Source: Megaleporinus macrocephalus
Lineage: Eukaryota; Chordata; Actinopteri; Characiformes; Anostomidae
Reading direction: 5' to 3'
Length of the DNA stretch: 64,000 nt
Assembly (NCBI GenBank): GCA_021613375.1
Contig: CM038717.1
Coordinates: 36,845,199 to 36,909,198 of the forward strand
Part shown: positions 36,261 to 48,300 of the stretch, piece by piece
Layout: each line of letters starts with the position of its first letter
Position numbering within the stretch: the stretch's first letter is position 1
The notes under the pieces: generated by a model
What the model saw: the letters and a program-made list of their open reading frames with translations, nothing else
Database searches by the model: none
Told to the model about the DNA's origin: nothing
Position numbers and translations under genes: made by a program

Positions 36261-36835
36261 CACTGTAGGTAAGACTGTCTACAGATTCCCCTACAGATTC
36301 CACTGTAGGTAAGACTGTCTACAGATTCCCCTACAGATTCCACTGTAGGTAAGACTGTCTACAGATTCCCCTACAGATTCCACTGTAGGTAAGACTGTCT
36401 ACAGATTCCCCTAAAGATTCCACTGTAGGTAAGACTGTCTACAGATTCCCCTACAGATTCCACTGTAGGTAAGACTGTCTACAGATTCCCCTACAGATTC
36501 CACTGTAGATAAGACTGTCTACAGATTCCCCTACAGATTCCACTGTAGGTAAGACTGTCTACAGATTCCCCTACAGATTCCACTGTAGGTAAGACTGTCT
36601 ACAGATTCCCCTACAGATTCCACTGTAGGTAAGACTGTCTACAGATTCCCCTACAGATTCCACTGTAGATAAGACTGTCTACAGATTCCCCTACAGATTC
36701 CACTGTAGGTAAGACTGTCTACAGATTCCCCTACAGATTCCACTGTAGGTAAGACTGTCTACAGATTCCCCTACAGATTCCACTGTAGTTAAGACTGTCT
36801 ACAGATTCCCCTACAGATTCCACTGTAGGTAAGGT
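36254..36835 (+). repeat. 40-bp tandem array, about 14.5 copies
   Basis: The unit contains CACTGTAGGTAAGACTGTCT and ACAGATTCCCCTACAGATTC. Copies differ by single bases (GTAGATAAG, GTAGTTAAG, CCTAAAG). Most units carry a donor-like TAG|GTAAGA and acceptor-like CCCCTACAG. Confidence 0.97.
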
Positions 36836-37387
36836 AGTAAATCACTGTGTGTATAGTGAGTCTCTCTTACCTCCTGGTCTGCACCTCTCTCTCCCTCTCT
36901 TTGCCTGCTTACCTCAACCACTTGATGGGCCTGTGTGTCATGAATGTTTACAATGCAAAAAAACACCAATAGCAGTTACTCTAAAGTTTTTGTGAGATAT
37001 GAAACCTTTAATTTTAAAGTTCTAAATGAACGATTTGCAAAAGAACTGACTCTCCTCAGGCCTTGTCTCTAACCGTCTCCCGTTCTCCTGTCTCTATATT
37101 GCTGCTGTCTTCCTGCTCCTAAAACTCAATATGTCTTTAGAGGTAAAGTTCTGAACATCAGTGTAGCTCTTTTTAAAATAGAAATTCACTTATTCAGCAC
37201 TGCAGTAGCATTTCAGTATGTGCTGTGAAGGACTGCGTCCTGGTGCAGCTGATGAGTGCAGCAGGCACCAAGGAGTCTACCAACAAATAGATATATGTTT
37301 GCATTTAGCTGGTTGAAAGTCAGAGAGATGGGTCCCTGTCACTGAAGTCATAGAGCCATATAGACACTAAAATCAATTCTGCAGTGT
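36836..37387. other. Unique sequence, no gene seen
   Basis: No domain-bearing frame. Pyrimidine-rich patches at 36860-36900 and 37070-37115 are noted without a matching exon. Confidence 0.4.
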
Positions 37388-40300
37388 CAAGTTTATTTAT
37401 ATAGTGTCTTTATAACGATGTGGTTACAAAGCAGCTTAACAGAAGTTTAAAAGCATGAAAACATGAAATCATAACACTTTATCCACTGTGAGCAAGCCAG
37501 AGACGACGGAGGCAAGAACATCTCCCTCAACTGGAGGAAGAAACGTTAGGAGGAACCAGACTCACAAGCAGAGACCCATCCTCCTCAGATCACACAGTAT
37601 TTACAGTTTATTAAACTAAAGCTGAGTCTGATGATAAGAGCTTTAGAAGCTGTACAGGTGCTACATCAGGTGGATGATACAGCGATGCAGTCAAGGATGT
37701 AGCAACTGGCACGAATGGAGAGGAGAACTGGTTGGTGCCGGGTGACAGGGGGGCCCTGGTGGTCAGTCCTTTACAGTATTGGGTGGGACAGGTGGGCGGT
37801 TATTTCCTCAGAAAGAGAAAAGAGACAGAGTTAGTTTTGGTTTGGGTTAGTACAGAGACAGAGTTAGTTCTGGTTTGGGTTAGTACAGAGACAGAGTTAG
37901 TTCTGGTTTGGGTTAGTACAGAGACAGAGTTAGTTCTGGTTTAGGTTAGTACAGAGACAGAGTTAGTTCTGGTTTGGGTTAGTACAGAGACAGAGTTAGT
38001 TCTGGTTTAGGTTAGTACAGATACAGAGTTAGTTCTGGTTTGGGTTAGTACAGAGACAGAGATAGGTCTGGTTTGGGTTAGTACAGAGACAGAGTTAGGT
38101 CTGGTTTTGGTTAGTAAAGAGACAGAGTTAGGTCTGGTTTTGGTTAGTACAGAGACAGAGTTAGTTCTGGTTTGGGTTAGTACAGAGACAGAGTTAGGTC
38201 TGGTTTTGGTTAGTACAGAGACAGAGTTAGTTCTGGTTTGGGTTAGTACAGAGACAGAGTTAGGTCTGGTTTTGGTTAGTACAGAGACAGAGTTAGTTCT
38301 GGTTTTGGTTAGTACAGAGACAGAGTTAGGTCTGGTTTGGGTTAGTACAGAGACAGAGTTAGTTCTGGTTTAGGTTAGTACAGAGACAGAGTTAGTTCTG
38401 GTTTGGGTTAGTACAGAGACAGAGTTAGGTCTGGTTTAGGTTAGTACAGAGACAGAGTTAGTTCTGGTTTAGGTTAGTACAGAGGCAGAGTTAGTTCTGG
38501 TTTGGTTTAGTACAGAGACAGAGTTAGGACTGGTTTTGGTTAGTACAGAGACAGAGTTAGTTCTGGTTTGGGTTAGTACAGAGACAGAGTTAGTTCTGGT
38601 TTGGGTTAGTACAGAGACAGAGTTAGTTCTGGTTTAGGTTAGTACAGAGACAGAGTTAGTTCTGGTTTGGGTTAGTACAGAGACAGAGTTAGTTCTGGTT
38701 TAGGTTAGTACAGATACAGAGTTAGTTCTGGTTTGGGTTAGTACAGAGACAGAGATAGGTCTGGTTTGGGTTAGTACAGAGACAGAGTTAGGTCTGGTTT
38801 TGGTTAGTACAGAGACAGAGTTAGGTCTGGTTTTGGTTAGTACAGAGACAGAGTTAGTTCTGGTTTGGGTTAGTACAGAGACAGAGTTAGGTCTGGTTTT
38901 GGTTAGTACAGAGACAGAGTTAGTTCTGGTTTGGGTTAGTACAGAGACAGAGTTAGGTCTGGTTTTGGTTAGTACAGAGACAGAGTTAGTTCTGGTTTTG
39001 GTTAGTACAGAGACAGAGTTAGGTCTGGTTTGGGTTAGTACAGAGACAGAGTTAGTTCTGGTTTAGGTTAGTACAGAGACAGAGTTAGTTCTGGTTTGGG
39101 TTAGTACAGAGACAGAGTTAGGTCTGGTTTAGGTTAGTACAGAGACAGAGTTAGTTCTGGTTTAGGTTAGTACAGAGACAGAGTTAGTTCTGGTTTGGTT
39201 TAGTACAGAGACAGAGTTAGGACTGGTTTTGGTTAGTACAGAGACAGAGTTAGTTCTGGTTTGGGTTAGTACAGAGACAGAGTTAGTTTTGGTTTGGGTT
39301 AGTACAGAGACAGAGTTAGGTCTGGTTTAGGTTAGTACAGAGACAGAGTTAGTTCTGGTTTAGGTTAGTACAGAGACAGAGTTAGTTCTGGTTTGGTTTA
39401 GTACAGAGACAGAGTTAGGACTGGTTTTGGTTAGTACAGAGACAGAGTTAGTTCTGGTTTGGGTTAGTACAGAGACAGAGTTAGTTTTGGTTTGGGTTAG
39501 TACAGAGACAGAGTTAGGTCTGGTTTTGGTTAGTACAGAGACAGAGTTAGTTCTGGTTTGGATTAGTACAGAGACAGAGTTAGTTCTGGTTTGGGTTAGT
39601 ACAGAGACAGAGTTAGTTCTGGTTTGGGTTAGTACAGAGACAGAGTTAGTTCTGGTTTAGGTTAGTACTGAGACAGAGTTAGTTCTGGTTTGGGTTAGTA
39701 CAGGGACAGAGTTAGTTCTGGTTTAGGTTAGTACAGAGACAGAGTTAGTTCTGGTTTGGTTTAGTACAGAGACAGAGTTAGGACTGGTTTTGGTTAGTAC
39801 AGAGACAGAGTTAGTTCTGGTTTGGGTTAGTACAGAGACAGAGTTAGTTTTGGTTTGGGTTAGTACAGAGACAGAGTTAGGTCTGGTTTTGGTTAGTACA
39901 GAGACAGAGTTAGTTCTGGTTTGGATTAGTACAGAGACAGAGTTAGTTCTGGTTTGGGTTAGTACAGAGACAGAGTTAGTTCTGGTTTAGGTTAGTACTG
40001 AGACAGAGTTAGTTCTGGTTTGGGTTAGTACAGGGACAGAGTTAGTTCTGGTTTAGGTTAGTACAGAGACGGAGTTAGTTCTGGTTTGGGTTAGTACAGA
40101 GACAGAGTTAGTTCTGGTTTAGGTTAGTACAGAGACAGAGTTAGTTCTGGTTTAGGTTAGTACAGAGACAGTGTTAGTTCTGGTTTGGGTTAGTACAGAG
40201 ACTGAGTTAGTTCTGGCTTGGGTTAGTACAGAGACATAGTTAGGTCTGGTTTTGGTTAGTACAGAGACTGAGTTAGTTCTGGTTTGGGTTAGTACAGAGA

Positions 40301-41011
40301 CTGAGTTAGTTCTGGTTTGGGTTAGTACAGAGACATAGTTAGGTCTGGTTTTGGTTAGTACAGAGAATGAGGAGTGTTTAGAGTGTAGCTAGTGACTCTG
40401 ACAGATCTGATTATAATCAGAATAAACTAAAAGGAGAGAAGCTGCACACATCTGGAGGTGACAGTAATGCCGTTCAAGGTTCTGCAGCATCCAGTGTCTA
40501 ATATCTCTTACACAATCTTCTATCTTATTTAATCTGGATTTATCATCTGGTTTGGCTTATATGTACAGCTGTGTATCATCAGCATAACAGTGGAAACTGA
40601 TTCCATGTCTGTTTATAACTGAGCCTAATGGCAACATGTATAATGTGAATAGTAGAGGACCTAAAACAGAACCTTGTGGAACTCCATATTTCACTCTTGT
40701 ATAATTAGGTAAATGATTATTTCATTGTATGAGCTGAAAGCGGTCAGTAAGGTAGGATATGAACCAGGATAACGCTGTTCCTGTTATTCCAACCATGTTT
40801 TCTAATCTGTCCAAGAGAATAACATGATCTATAGTGTCAAAAGCTGCATTTGTTATCTTAACTAAAGCTGTCTCTGTGCTGTGGTGGGGCCTAAAACCAG
40901 GTTGGAATTTTTTATATTTGCTGTTCTTATGTAGATAGGAACAGAGATTTTTGAGCTAGAGCTTTTTCTAAAATCTTAGAAATAAATGGTAAGTTGGAAA
41001 TCGGTCTATAG
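37388..41011 (-). mobile_element. Rex1/L2-group LINE remnant containing a minisatellite
   Basis: Read on the minus strand, 41011-40390 gives fragments of a reverse transcriptase in shifting frames: YRPISNLPFISKILEKAL, then [41 protein letters not shown] and finally the catalytic CYADDTQLY. Stops and frameshifts make it inactive. At the other end, 37388-37640 matches the 3' UTR type of these LINEs (AAGCTGCTTTGTAACC, then ATAAATAAACTTGACA on the minus strand). Between the two, the remaining ORF is replaced by the 33-bp array at 37821-40368. Confidence 0.85.
37821..40368 (+). repeat. 33-bp minisatellite, about 77 copies, inside a LINE
   Basis: The unit contains GTACAGAGACAGAGTTAGTT and CTGGTTTGGGTTA. 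The period is a multiple of three, so plus-strand frames encode an 11-residue repeat (TETELVLVWVS) that is interrupted by TAG wherever GGTTTAGG variants occur; these are not genes. Internal blocks repeat at 693 bp (21 units, 38.1 versus 38.8 kb) and 363 bp (11 units, 39.43 versus 39.79 kb). Confidence 0.97.
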
Positions 41012-41030
41012 CTTGATAGTAGTGCTGCTT

Positions 41031-41400
41031 TCCATAATAACAACAGAACAAGAACATTTCTGATGACTATTAATTTCCCAGTGATGCTAAATCATATAAA
41101 CAACAGCTCCTGGCCATGAAACACAACAGGAGTTCTGCTACTGAGTAATGATTGGATGGCATCAATGCTATTAAGTCCTAAATGCTGGGCATTACTGCTA
41201 CTGAGTTCTGATTGGCTATTACAATATTTCTGAATCCTGGTCCTGGAGGCACCCTGTAAATGAGCTCTGTTCTTTTTTGTTGCCCTGTATCGTGTTTGTT
41301 TTAAAAAGCAATCTAGGCAGAAACAGTCCTCAGAATTCCAGCGTGAATGGAAAGGACTACACTGCTGTGAGCTAACGAGTCGCATGTAGCTATAAATATT
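41031..41400 (+). repeat. Dispersed repeat, copy 2, with intact (empty) insertion site
   Basis: The segment aligns with 2668-2752 joined to 3514-3660. At the position of the 761-bp element the sequence here reads CAGCTCCTGGCCATGAAAC without interruption. This copy defines the exact ends and target duplication of the other locus's insertion. Confidence 0.85.
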
Positions 41401-41531
41401 TCAGCTTGACAGTGGTAACAGTACAGGTGATCGCAATGAGGGAAACATATAAAATATATTTTATTGTGATATTACATCAGCAAATTTAAACAATATAATA
41501 CATATATGATTAGGACAAATCAATTTGTAAC

Positions 41532-41706
41532 ATAGAAAAGTGATATTTGTACTTTTTTTATAATATAATATTACAATCCTATACTTTTCTGAAGTTTAGA
41601 AACTTGGAACAGAAAAATACTCAAAAACTATAAATACAGTGACTTGTATTTAACATCTAACTGCACTAATCCTGAGAAACATGATTAATTATTCTATTTT
41701 TATAAT
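41532..41706 (+). repeat. Dispersed repeat segment, paralogous to 7.85 kb
   Basis: It shares AGAAAAGTGATATTTGTAC and CTGCACTAATCCTGAGAAAC with 7852-8008. It stops being similar where the LTR-like sequence begins. Confidence 0.8.
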
Positions 41707-41710
41707 TAAA

Positions 41711-41880
41711 CTGTCATGCCCTGTCCTTGTTCTCTCTGTCTATGTCCTTGTTTACGTTTCCTGTCATAGCCAGGTGCGTCTGTTTATGTTTTGGTCATGT
41801 GTCCGTCCTTGTCTCTGCCCCTCACTTGTTCCGTGTCTGCGTCTCCTTCCATTCTCAGGTGTCCCTTGTTTAGTATATTC
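41711..41880 (+). mobile_element. Truncated LTR fragment related to 31.5 kb
   Basis: Begins TGTCATGCCCTGTCCT and follows the same C/T-rich layout as 31542-31790 (GTTTACGTTTCCTGTCATA versus GTTTACGTCCTGTCATACA; TTGTCTCTGCCC in both). The 3' half is missing. It interrupts the dispersed repeat, suggesting insertion into it. Confidence 0.5.
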
Positions 41881-42023
41881 ACCGTATTTGGCCACGCCCA
41901 CTTTCAAACGTGTGTTTTTCCGCCTTTGTGTTAGAACTTCCGCTCATCTAACCAAAATGAATACAGTTACATGGGAGGAGACCAGAGAGACAATGAGAAG
42001 TTCTTATGTTACAGCACTGTCTC

Positions 42024-42290
42024 TTCCGAGTAATAACACAGTGGGTGGGTGATATGAGAAGGTGGTCTGAGGTTAATACCACAGTGGGTGGGTGATATGA
42101 GAAGGTGATCTGAGGTTAATAACATAGTGGGTGGGTGATATAAGAAGGTGGTCTGAGGTTAATAACACAGTGGGTGGGTGATATGAGAAGGTGGTCTGAG
42201 GTTAATAACACAGTGGGTGGGTGATATGAGAAGGTGGTCTGAGGTTAATAACACAGTGGGTGGGTGATATGAGAAGGTGGTCTGAGGTTA
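42024..42290 (+). repeat. 43-bp tandem array, about 6 copies
   Basis: The unit contains CAGTGGGTGGGTGATATGAG and AAGGTGGTCTGAGGTTAATA, with a 43-bp spacing. Confidence 0.95.
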
Positions 42291-43774
42291 CTTATGGAGA
42301 CATGTTTAATTACTCTGTACTCTCGGAAGGTGTAGACGGTTCAGTAATGAAAAACTATAAAAGTACTGAAGCATATCAGTACCTGCACAGTGGGAAGGTG
42401 GGCGTTTCCTCCTACACACAGACGGTGAGTTTATATTTCTGAAAGCCGGTTAAACCCAAGTCCAGCCAGCTGCCCGAGCCACTCTGCGTGGGTGTTAGTT
42501 ACAGTCCAGATAGCCTAGCGCGCTGGACACTGATCAGAAAACAGTTACTTAACTAATAGACTCACCAGCACCCGACACGTCTGCTTCCTCTGAGCTTCAT
42601 AAGCGAGACAGTTCTCTGGATAAGGATGCTCTGGTGCTGGTTCTCCTCCACAGAATGGTAAGAGCAGACATACGGAGGTTTGGGTGGATGTTTTAATTTT
42701 AGCACCTTCAGTCATAGTCCTACTCTTTGGAAGGCGGCCCCCAACACTCTGATCTTTATGTGTTGTGTTCGTAACTGTTTTCTGTGGTTCATTCATTTGT
42801 TCGTCTGATCTGTGTTGGAATAATGTGTGGGTAATGCTAATAGAGGTCTGTTAATGTCAAAAAACCTACCAGTAAGATTTCAGTCAGTAAATAAATCCAA
42901 TAGGACGTGAGATGTTTATGGTAAAACTGTTTGCAGTGCTTTCAAGAGATGGGACAGTGATTGGGGGGTTAAGGGTGAGTTTATTCATTTTTATTAAGAA
43001 ACCAGCGACGCATCAGACGTCATCAATGATGTCACATGCCCTTAAGGAAGCAAGCCTCCATACAGGCTTCAATAATGCCTTCCTGGATTTCTCGAAACAA
43101 GCTCTGAAGCCTCGGGGTGCATCTGGAATCACTACTTGCCTACTACTCAGTAGGCGAAATCAGTAGGCGAGCGCGGCTAGGGTGTCTGAATACTTAGAAG
43201 GCATTAAGTAGTAGGTGAATGGTACCCAGATGACCTCCTGACTCCTGAAGCAGCCATTTTTAAGTATGTGACTGCAGCACACTGCGCTATCCCATGATTC
43301 ACCTGGAGCCGTGGATGAATTTCAAGTGGAAAAAAAAAAAAACAGTGGAAAGTGGTAGGTGGGCTGTGTGTACGTAGCTACTGCTGCCGAACTGCTGCTA
43401 CAGAAGTTAGAGCTTTTTCTGAGGTAACAGTGATGAAGTTCTCCTGATGATCTTCTCTGAGTTACAGCTCAACACCGTCTGAGTACAGATTCAGACACAA
43501 ACACAGCTCAGAGTCACTAACAGTCTCTAAGTCTGTCAGTAAACGAGGCTTTTAATGAATTACAGCGGTGGTCTGACGTCTTGTGTCACAGGATGTTGGT
43601 ATGATGGTGGACGTAGTGCGTCTGTGCTTGTGTGGATACTGAAACTCGCCTACTGAAACCTCTGTGTCATTTGCCCATCACTTGTTTCCTGTCCTTAGAT
43701 GAATAGTCTAGTCTGTTATTCCCGTCAACTCCTGAATCAATTAGAGACGTGATGTTTTATCATTGGGGTTCCCA
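42291..43774. other. Mixed unique and repeat-derived sequence
   Basis: No coding exon recognised. At about 43125-43230 the strings ACTTGCCTACTACTCAGTAG, then GCGAAATCAGTAGGCGA and TAGTAGGTGAATGG, look like pieces of a degraded DNA transposon. A poly-A run lies at 43331-43342. Confidence 0.35.
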
Positions 43775-46478
43775 GGTCATACCTGAACACTGTATTACAC
43801 TAATAAAGCCTGTAGACTCTCAGCAGATCGTTCAGTAACATACCTGAACACTGTATTACACTAATAAAGCCTGTAGAGTCTCAGTAGATCATTCAGTAAC
43901 ATACCTGAACACTGTATTACACTAATAAAGCCTGTAGACTCTCAGCAGATCATTCAGTAACATACCTGAACACTGTATTACACTAATAAAGCCTGTAGAC
44001 TCTCAGCAGATCATTTAGTAACATAACTGAACACTGTATTACACTAATAAAGCCTGTAGACTCTCAGCAGATCATTCAGTAAAGTACCTGAACACTGTAT
44101 TAAACTAATAAAGCCTGTAAACTCTCAGCAGATCATTCAGTAACATAGCTGAACACTGTATTACACTAATAAAGCCTGTAGACTCTCAGCAGATCATTCA
44201 GTAACATGCCTGAACACTGTATTACACTAATAAAGCCTGTAGACTCTCAGCAGATCATTCAGTAACATACCTGAACACTGTATTACACTAATAAAGCCTG
44301 TAGACTCTCAGCAGATCATTTAGTAACATAACTGAACACTGTATTACACTAATAAAGCCTGTAGACTCTCAGCAGATCATTCAGTAACATACCTGAACAC
44401 TGTATTACACTAATTAAGCCTGTAGACTCTCAGCAGATCATTCAGTAACATGCCTGAACACTGTATTGCACTAATAAAGCCTGTAGACTCTCAGTAGATC
44501 ATTCAGTAACATACCTGAACACTGTATTACACTAATAAAGCCTGTAGACTCTCGGCAGATCATTCAGTAACATACCTGAACACTGTATTACACTAATAAA
44601 GCCTGTAGACTCTCGGCAGATCATTCAGTAACATACCTGAACACTGTATTACACTAATAAAGCCTGTAGACTCTCAGCAGATCATTCAGTAAAATGACTG
44701 AACACTGTATTACACTAATAAAGCCTGTAGACTCTCAGCAGATCATTCAGTAACATGCCTGAACACTGTATTACACTAATAAAGCCTGTAGACTCTCAGC
44801 AGATCATTCAGTAACATACCTGAACACTGTATTACACTAATAAAGCCTGTAGACTCTCGGCAGATCATTCAGTAACATACCTGAACACTGTATTACACTA
44901 ATAAAGCCTGTAGACTCTCAGTAGATCATTCAGTAACATGCCTGAACACTGTATTACACTAATAAAGCCTGTAGACTCTCAGTAGATCGTTCAGTAACAT
45001 GCCTGAACACTGTATTACACTAATAAAGCCTGTAGACTCTCAGTAGATCATTCAGTAACATGACTGAACACTGTATTACACTAATAAAGCCTGTAGACTC
45101 TCAGCAGATCGTTCAGTAACATACCTGAACACTGTATTACTCTAATAAAGCCTGTAGACTCTCAGCAGATCATTCAGTAACATGACTGAACACTGTATTA
45201 CACTCATAAAGCCTGTAGACTCTCAGCAGATCATTCAGTAACATACCTGAACACTGTATTACACTAATGAAGCCTGTAGACTCTCAGCAGATCATTCAGT
45301 AACATACCTGAACACTGTATTACACTAATAAAGCCTGTAGAGTCTCAGCAGATCATTCAGTAACATACCTGAACACTGTATTACACTAATAAAGCCTGTA
45401 GACTCTCAGCAGATCATTCAGTAACATACCTGAACACTGTATTACACTAATAAAGCCTGTAGACTCTCAGCAGATCATTTAGTAACATAACTGAACACTG
45501 TATTACACTAATAAAGCCTGTAGACTCTCAGCAGATCATTCAGTAACATGCCTGAACACTGTATTACACTAATAAAGCCTGTAGACTCTCAGCAGATCAT
45601 TCAGTAACATACCTGAACACTGTATTACACTAATAAAGCCTGTAGACTCTCGGCAGATCATTCAGTAACATACCTGAACACTGTATTACACTAATAAAGC
45701 CTGTAGACTCTCAGTAGATCATTCAGTAACATGCCTGAACACTGTATTACACTAATAAAGCCTGTAGACTCTCAGTAGATCGTTCAGTAACATGCCTGAA
45801 CACTGTATTACACTAATAAAGCCTGTAGACTCTCAGTAGATCATTCAGTAACATGACTGAACACTGTATTACACTAATAAAGCCTGTAGACTCTCAGCAG
45901 ATCGTTCAGTAACATACCTGAACACTGTATTACTCTAATAAAGCCTGTAGACTCTCAGCAGATCATTCAGTAACATGACTGAACACTATTACACTCATAA
46001 AGCCTGTAGACTCTCAGCAGATCATTCAGTAAAATGACTGAACACTGTATTACACTAATAAAGCCTGTAGACTCTCAGCAGATCATTCAGTAACATACCT
46101 GAACACTGTATTACACTAATAAAGCCTGTAGACTCTCAGCAGATCATTCAGTAACATACCTGAACAGTGTATTACGCTAATAAAGCCTGTAGACTCTCAG
46201 TAGATCATTCAGTAACATGCCTGAACACTATATTACACTAATAAAGCCTGTAGACTCTCAGTAGATCATTCAGTAACATACCTGAACACTGTATTACACT
46301 AATAAAGCCTAGAGACTCTCAGTAGATCATTCAGTAACATACCTGAACACTGTATTACACTAATAAAGTCTGTAGACTCTCAGCAGATCATTCAATAACA
46401 TACCTGAACACTGTATTACACTAATTAAGCCTGTAGACTCTCAGCAGATCATTCAGTAACATACCTGAACACTGTATT
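43775..46478 (+). repeat. 61-bp satellite array with AATAAA in most units, about 44 copies
   Basis: The unit contains CATACCTGAACACTGTATTA, then CACTAATAAAGCCTGTAGAC and TCTCAGCAGATCATTCAGTA, with a 61-bp spacing. Nearly every unit carries AATAAA on the plus strand. Marker variants (for example TACTCTAATA near 45138 and 45931) recur 793 bp apart, exactly 13 units, showing a higher-order duplication. One unit near 45990 lacks two bases. Confidence 0.98.
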
Positions 46479-48121
46479 ATAAGTTATGTAACTTAATATA
46501 GACAAAGACAAATTGGTAATTAAGTTACTAGCCATTGGTAGGCCAACAATACATGTACTAGTAACTAGTAGGTAAGATCCCACCAAACACTAGACGTCAT
46601 AATGACTGTTGGTTTTCAGCGGCTGGGCTTCATTGTCTCTGTAACCATCTTTGGACCATCTTTGTGCTTTCTTAATTTTCATTAGACTCTGGATTCCATT
46701 GGCTAAAATGTTAATACCCCCATGGCAGAGTTGGTCTCCACAGTAGCAGCAGGGGTGAATAGGATCCAGATTTCACGGCAGAGGTCCAGACCTCCAGAAG
46801 TTTTACATCAGAAATAATTTATCAGTAATAAATGTCATTTGTTATACAGGCATAGATGTTGCCTGATTGAGTTCCAGTGTAACGGAAATTACACTAATAC
46901 ACTGAGCTGCAGAAGAAAGCAGGTCTGTAAACACAAGAAATCTGTTATTTTGAGAGTATTTGAGTGTGAGTTGCTAAAAGTTACATCTTGAGAGGCTGGA
47001 TATTCTATTTTTCTGTGTTACGTGGTGATGTAATAATGGCAGAGACCCAGATCCAAGTGCAAACATGAGGTTTAATAGAAAACACTGAGCAGAAAGACAA
47101 GAGAACAGTTCAGTGCCAAACGATACCTAGAAGACAGTCCGGGCTACCAAAAGAAAGGAAATATCCAGAGTGGCAAAGTCAAAAACCATAAACCAGATCA
47201 AAGCCAGAGTAACCAATAAATCAGAAGGAACTGCTCAGAACTGCTTACACAAGAGAAGACAAGACCTCACGGTGAGCTTCAGACTTACAGGGTTTATATA
47301 TTGAGATAAATGACTGAGGATATGAGTTCCACCTGTAAAAATCCATTCAGTATTCAGGAGATGTCGACCTCTGCTGTCACAGAGGTGTATTGCAGGGCTG
47401 GGATTTGACAGGTGAGTACTCAACATCCCAATTTCATAGCCCACTGCCATGTTTCCATTTGATTGACTTCAGAGTTCTACAGTCAGGATTAAACAAAAAG
47501 TTGATAAACATTGTTTTCTCACTCATTGGAGCTGCTGACAAATAGTAGAAACAGAACATAATATCTTCTGTGCAATGGCGGACCACTTTCAACACGCTCC
47601 TGGACCATCTGGCAGTGGAGGCTACACCTGCCATTAAAACACTGTAATTATTTTTCTATCTGAAATATGTTGCTTTACTTAAAAACATAAATATTTAAAG
47701 GGTACTTTTTGTCAGTTGTCCTGTTTTGAGAGTAATTATGAATGTAATATGATGAAGTATGTTATTTTCAGCTTAAATGTGATGTAAATGTTTCTAAATA
47801 TCTATTTCTACATGTCTTTTACTTTTCAACCAAATCTCAATGTTGCTTTCGCTGATCCACTCCCACCAGCACAACCCAAACTAACACTCCACCATCAAGT
47901 ATACAGAGAATCAGATGAGCTACAGTCTGTAAGCACTCCTGTATGATCAGTGGAGCTGATATAATGGAGCTGTAGATACAAAGAGGTGGGTTTAATATTA
48001 TTTAATATTATTAAAATCAAAAGCTGTGTGTGAATAATGTGTAAAGTGGATATATGCACTAATAGTACACTAAATAACATAGAAGCCTATAGCCCTTGAA
48101 TTAGCATGGTGCTAACTGAAT
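46479..48121. other. 1.6 kb without a supported gene
   Basis: 47030-47410 (GGCAGAGACCCAGATCCAAG onward) resembles a common fish interspersed repeat, class not assigned. The remainder is AT-rich. Frames in it are short and domainless. Confidence 0.4.
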
Positions 48122-48300
48122 GGGGTGGGCTGTAGCGTAGTGGTAGGAGGGGTAGTTCAGGGTTGCAGTTCAAATCCCAGGACTGATTCTGTATTCCTGG
48201 TCGACACACTGGGCAAGGCACTTAACCCCCACTGCCTCGGGCAGCAGTGCTATGCTGGCAAAGCTATGCTGCTCCCAGATGGCATTCAGTGGTATGCAGA
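48122..48300 (+). mobile_element. tRNA-derived SINE
   Basis: The head carries a polymerase III A box, TAGCGTAGTGG, at about 48134-48144, and a B-box-like GCAGTTCAAATCCC about 25 bases downstream. The body includes GGGCAAGGCACTTAACCCCC, a signature of a widespread fish SINE group. Divergence from the box consensus suggests an old, inactive copy; the tail is not distinct. Confidence 0.7.

Noticed and set aside
37732..39990. Plus-strand frames with an 11-residue TETELVLVWVS repeat
   Set aside because: Frame-preserving 33-bp minisatellite inside a LINE, broken wherever the GGTTTAGG variant makes TAG.
41681..42052. 123-codon plus-strand frame
   Set aside because: It reads through an LTR fragment and unrelated flank, with no domain.
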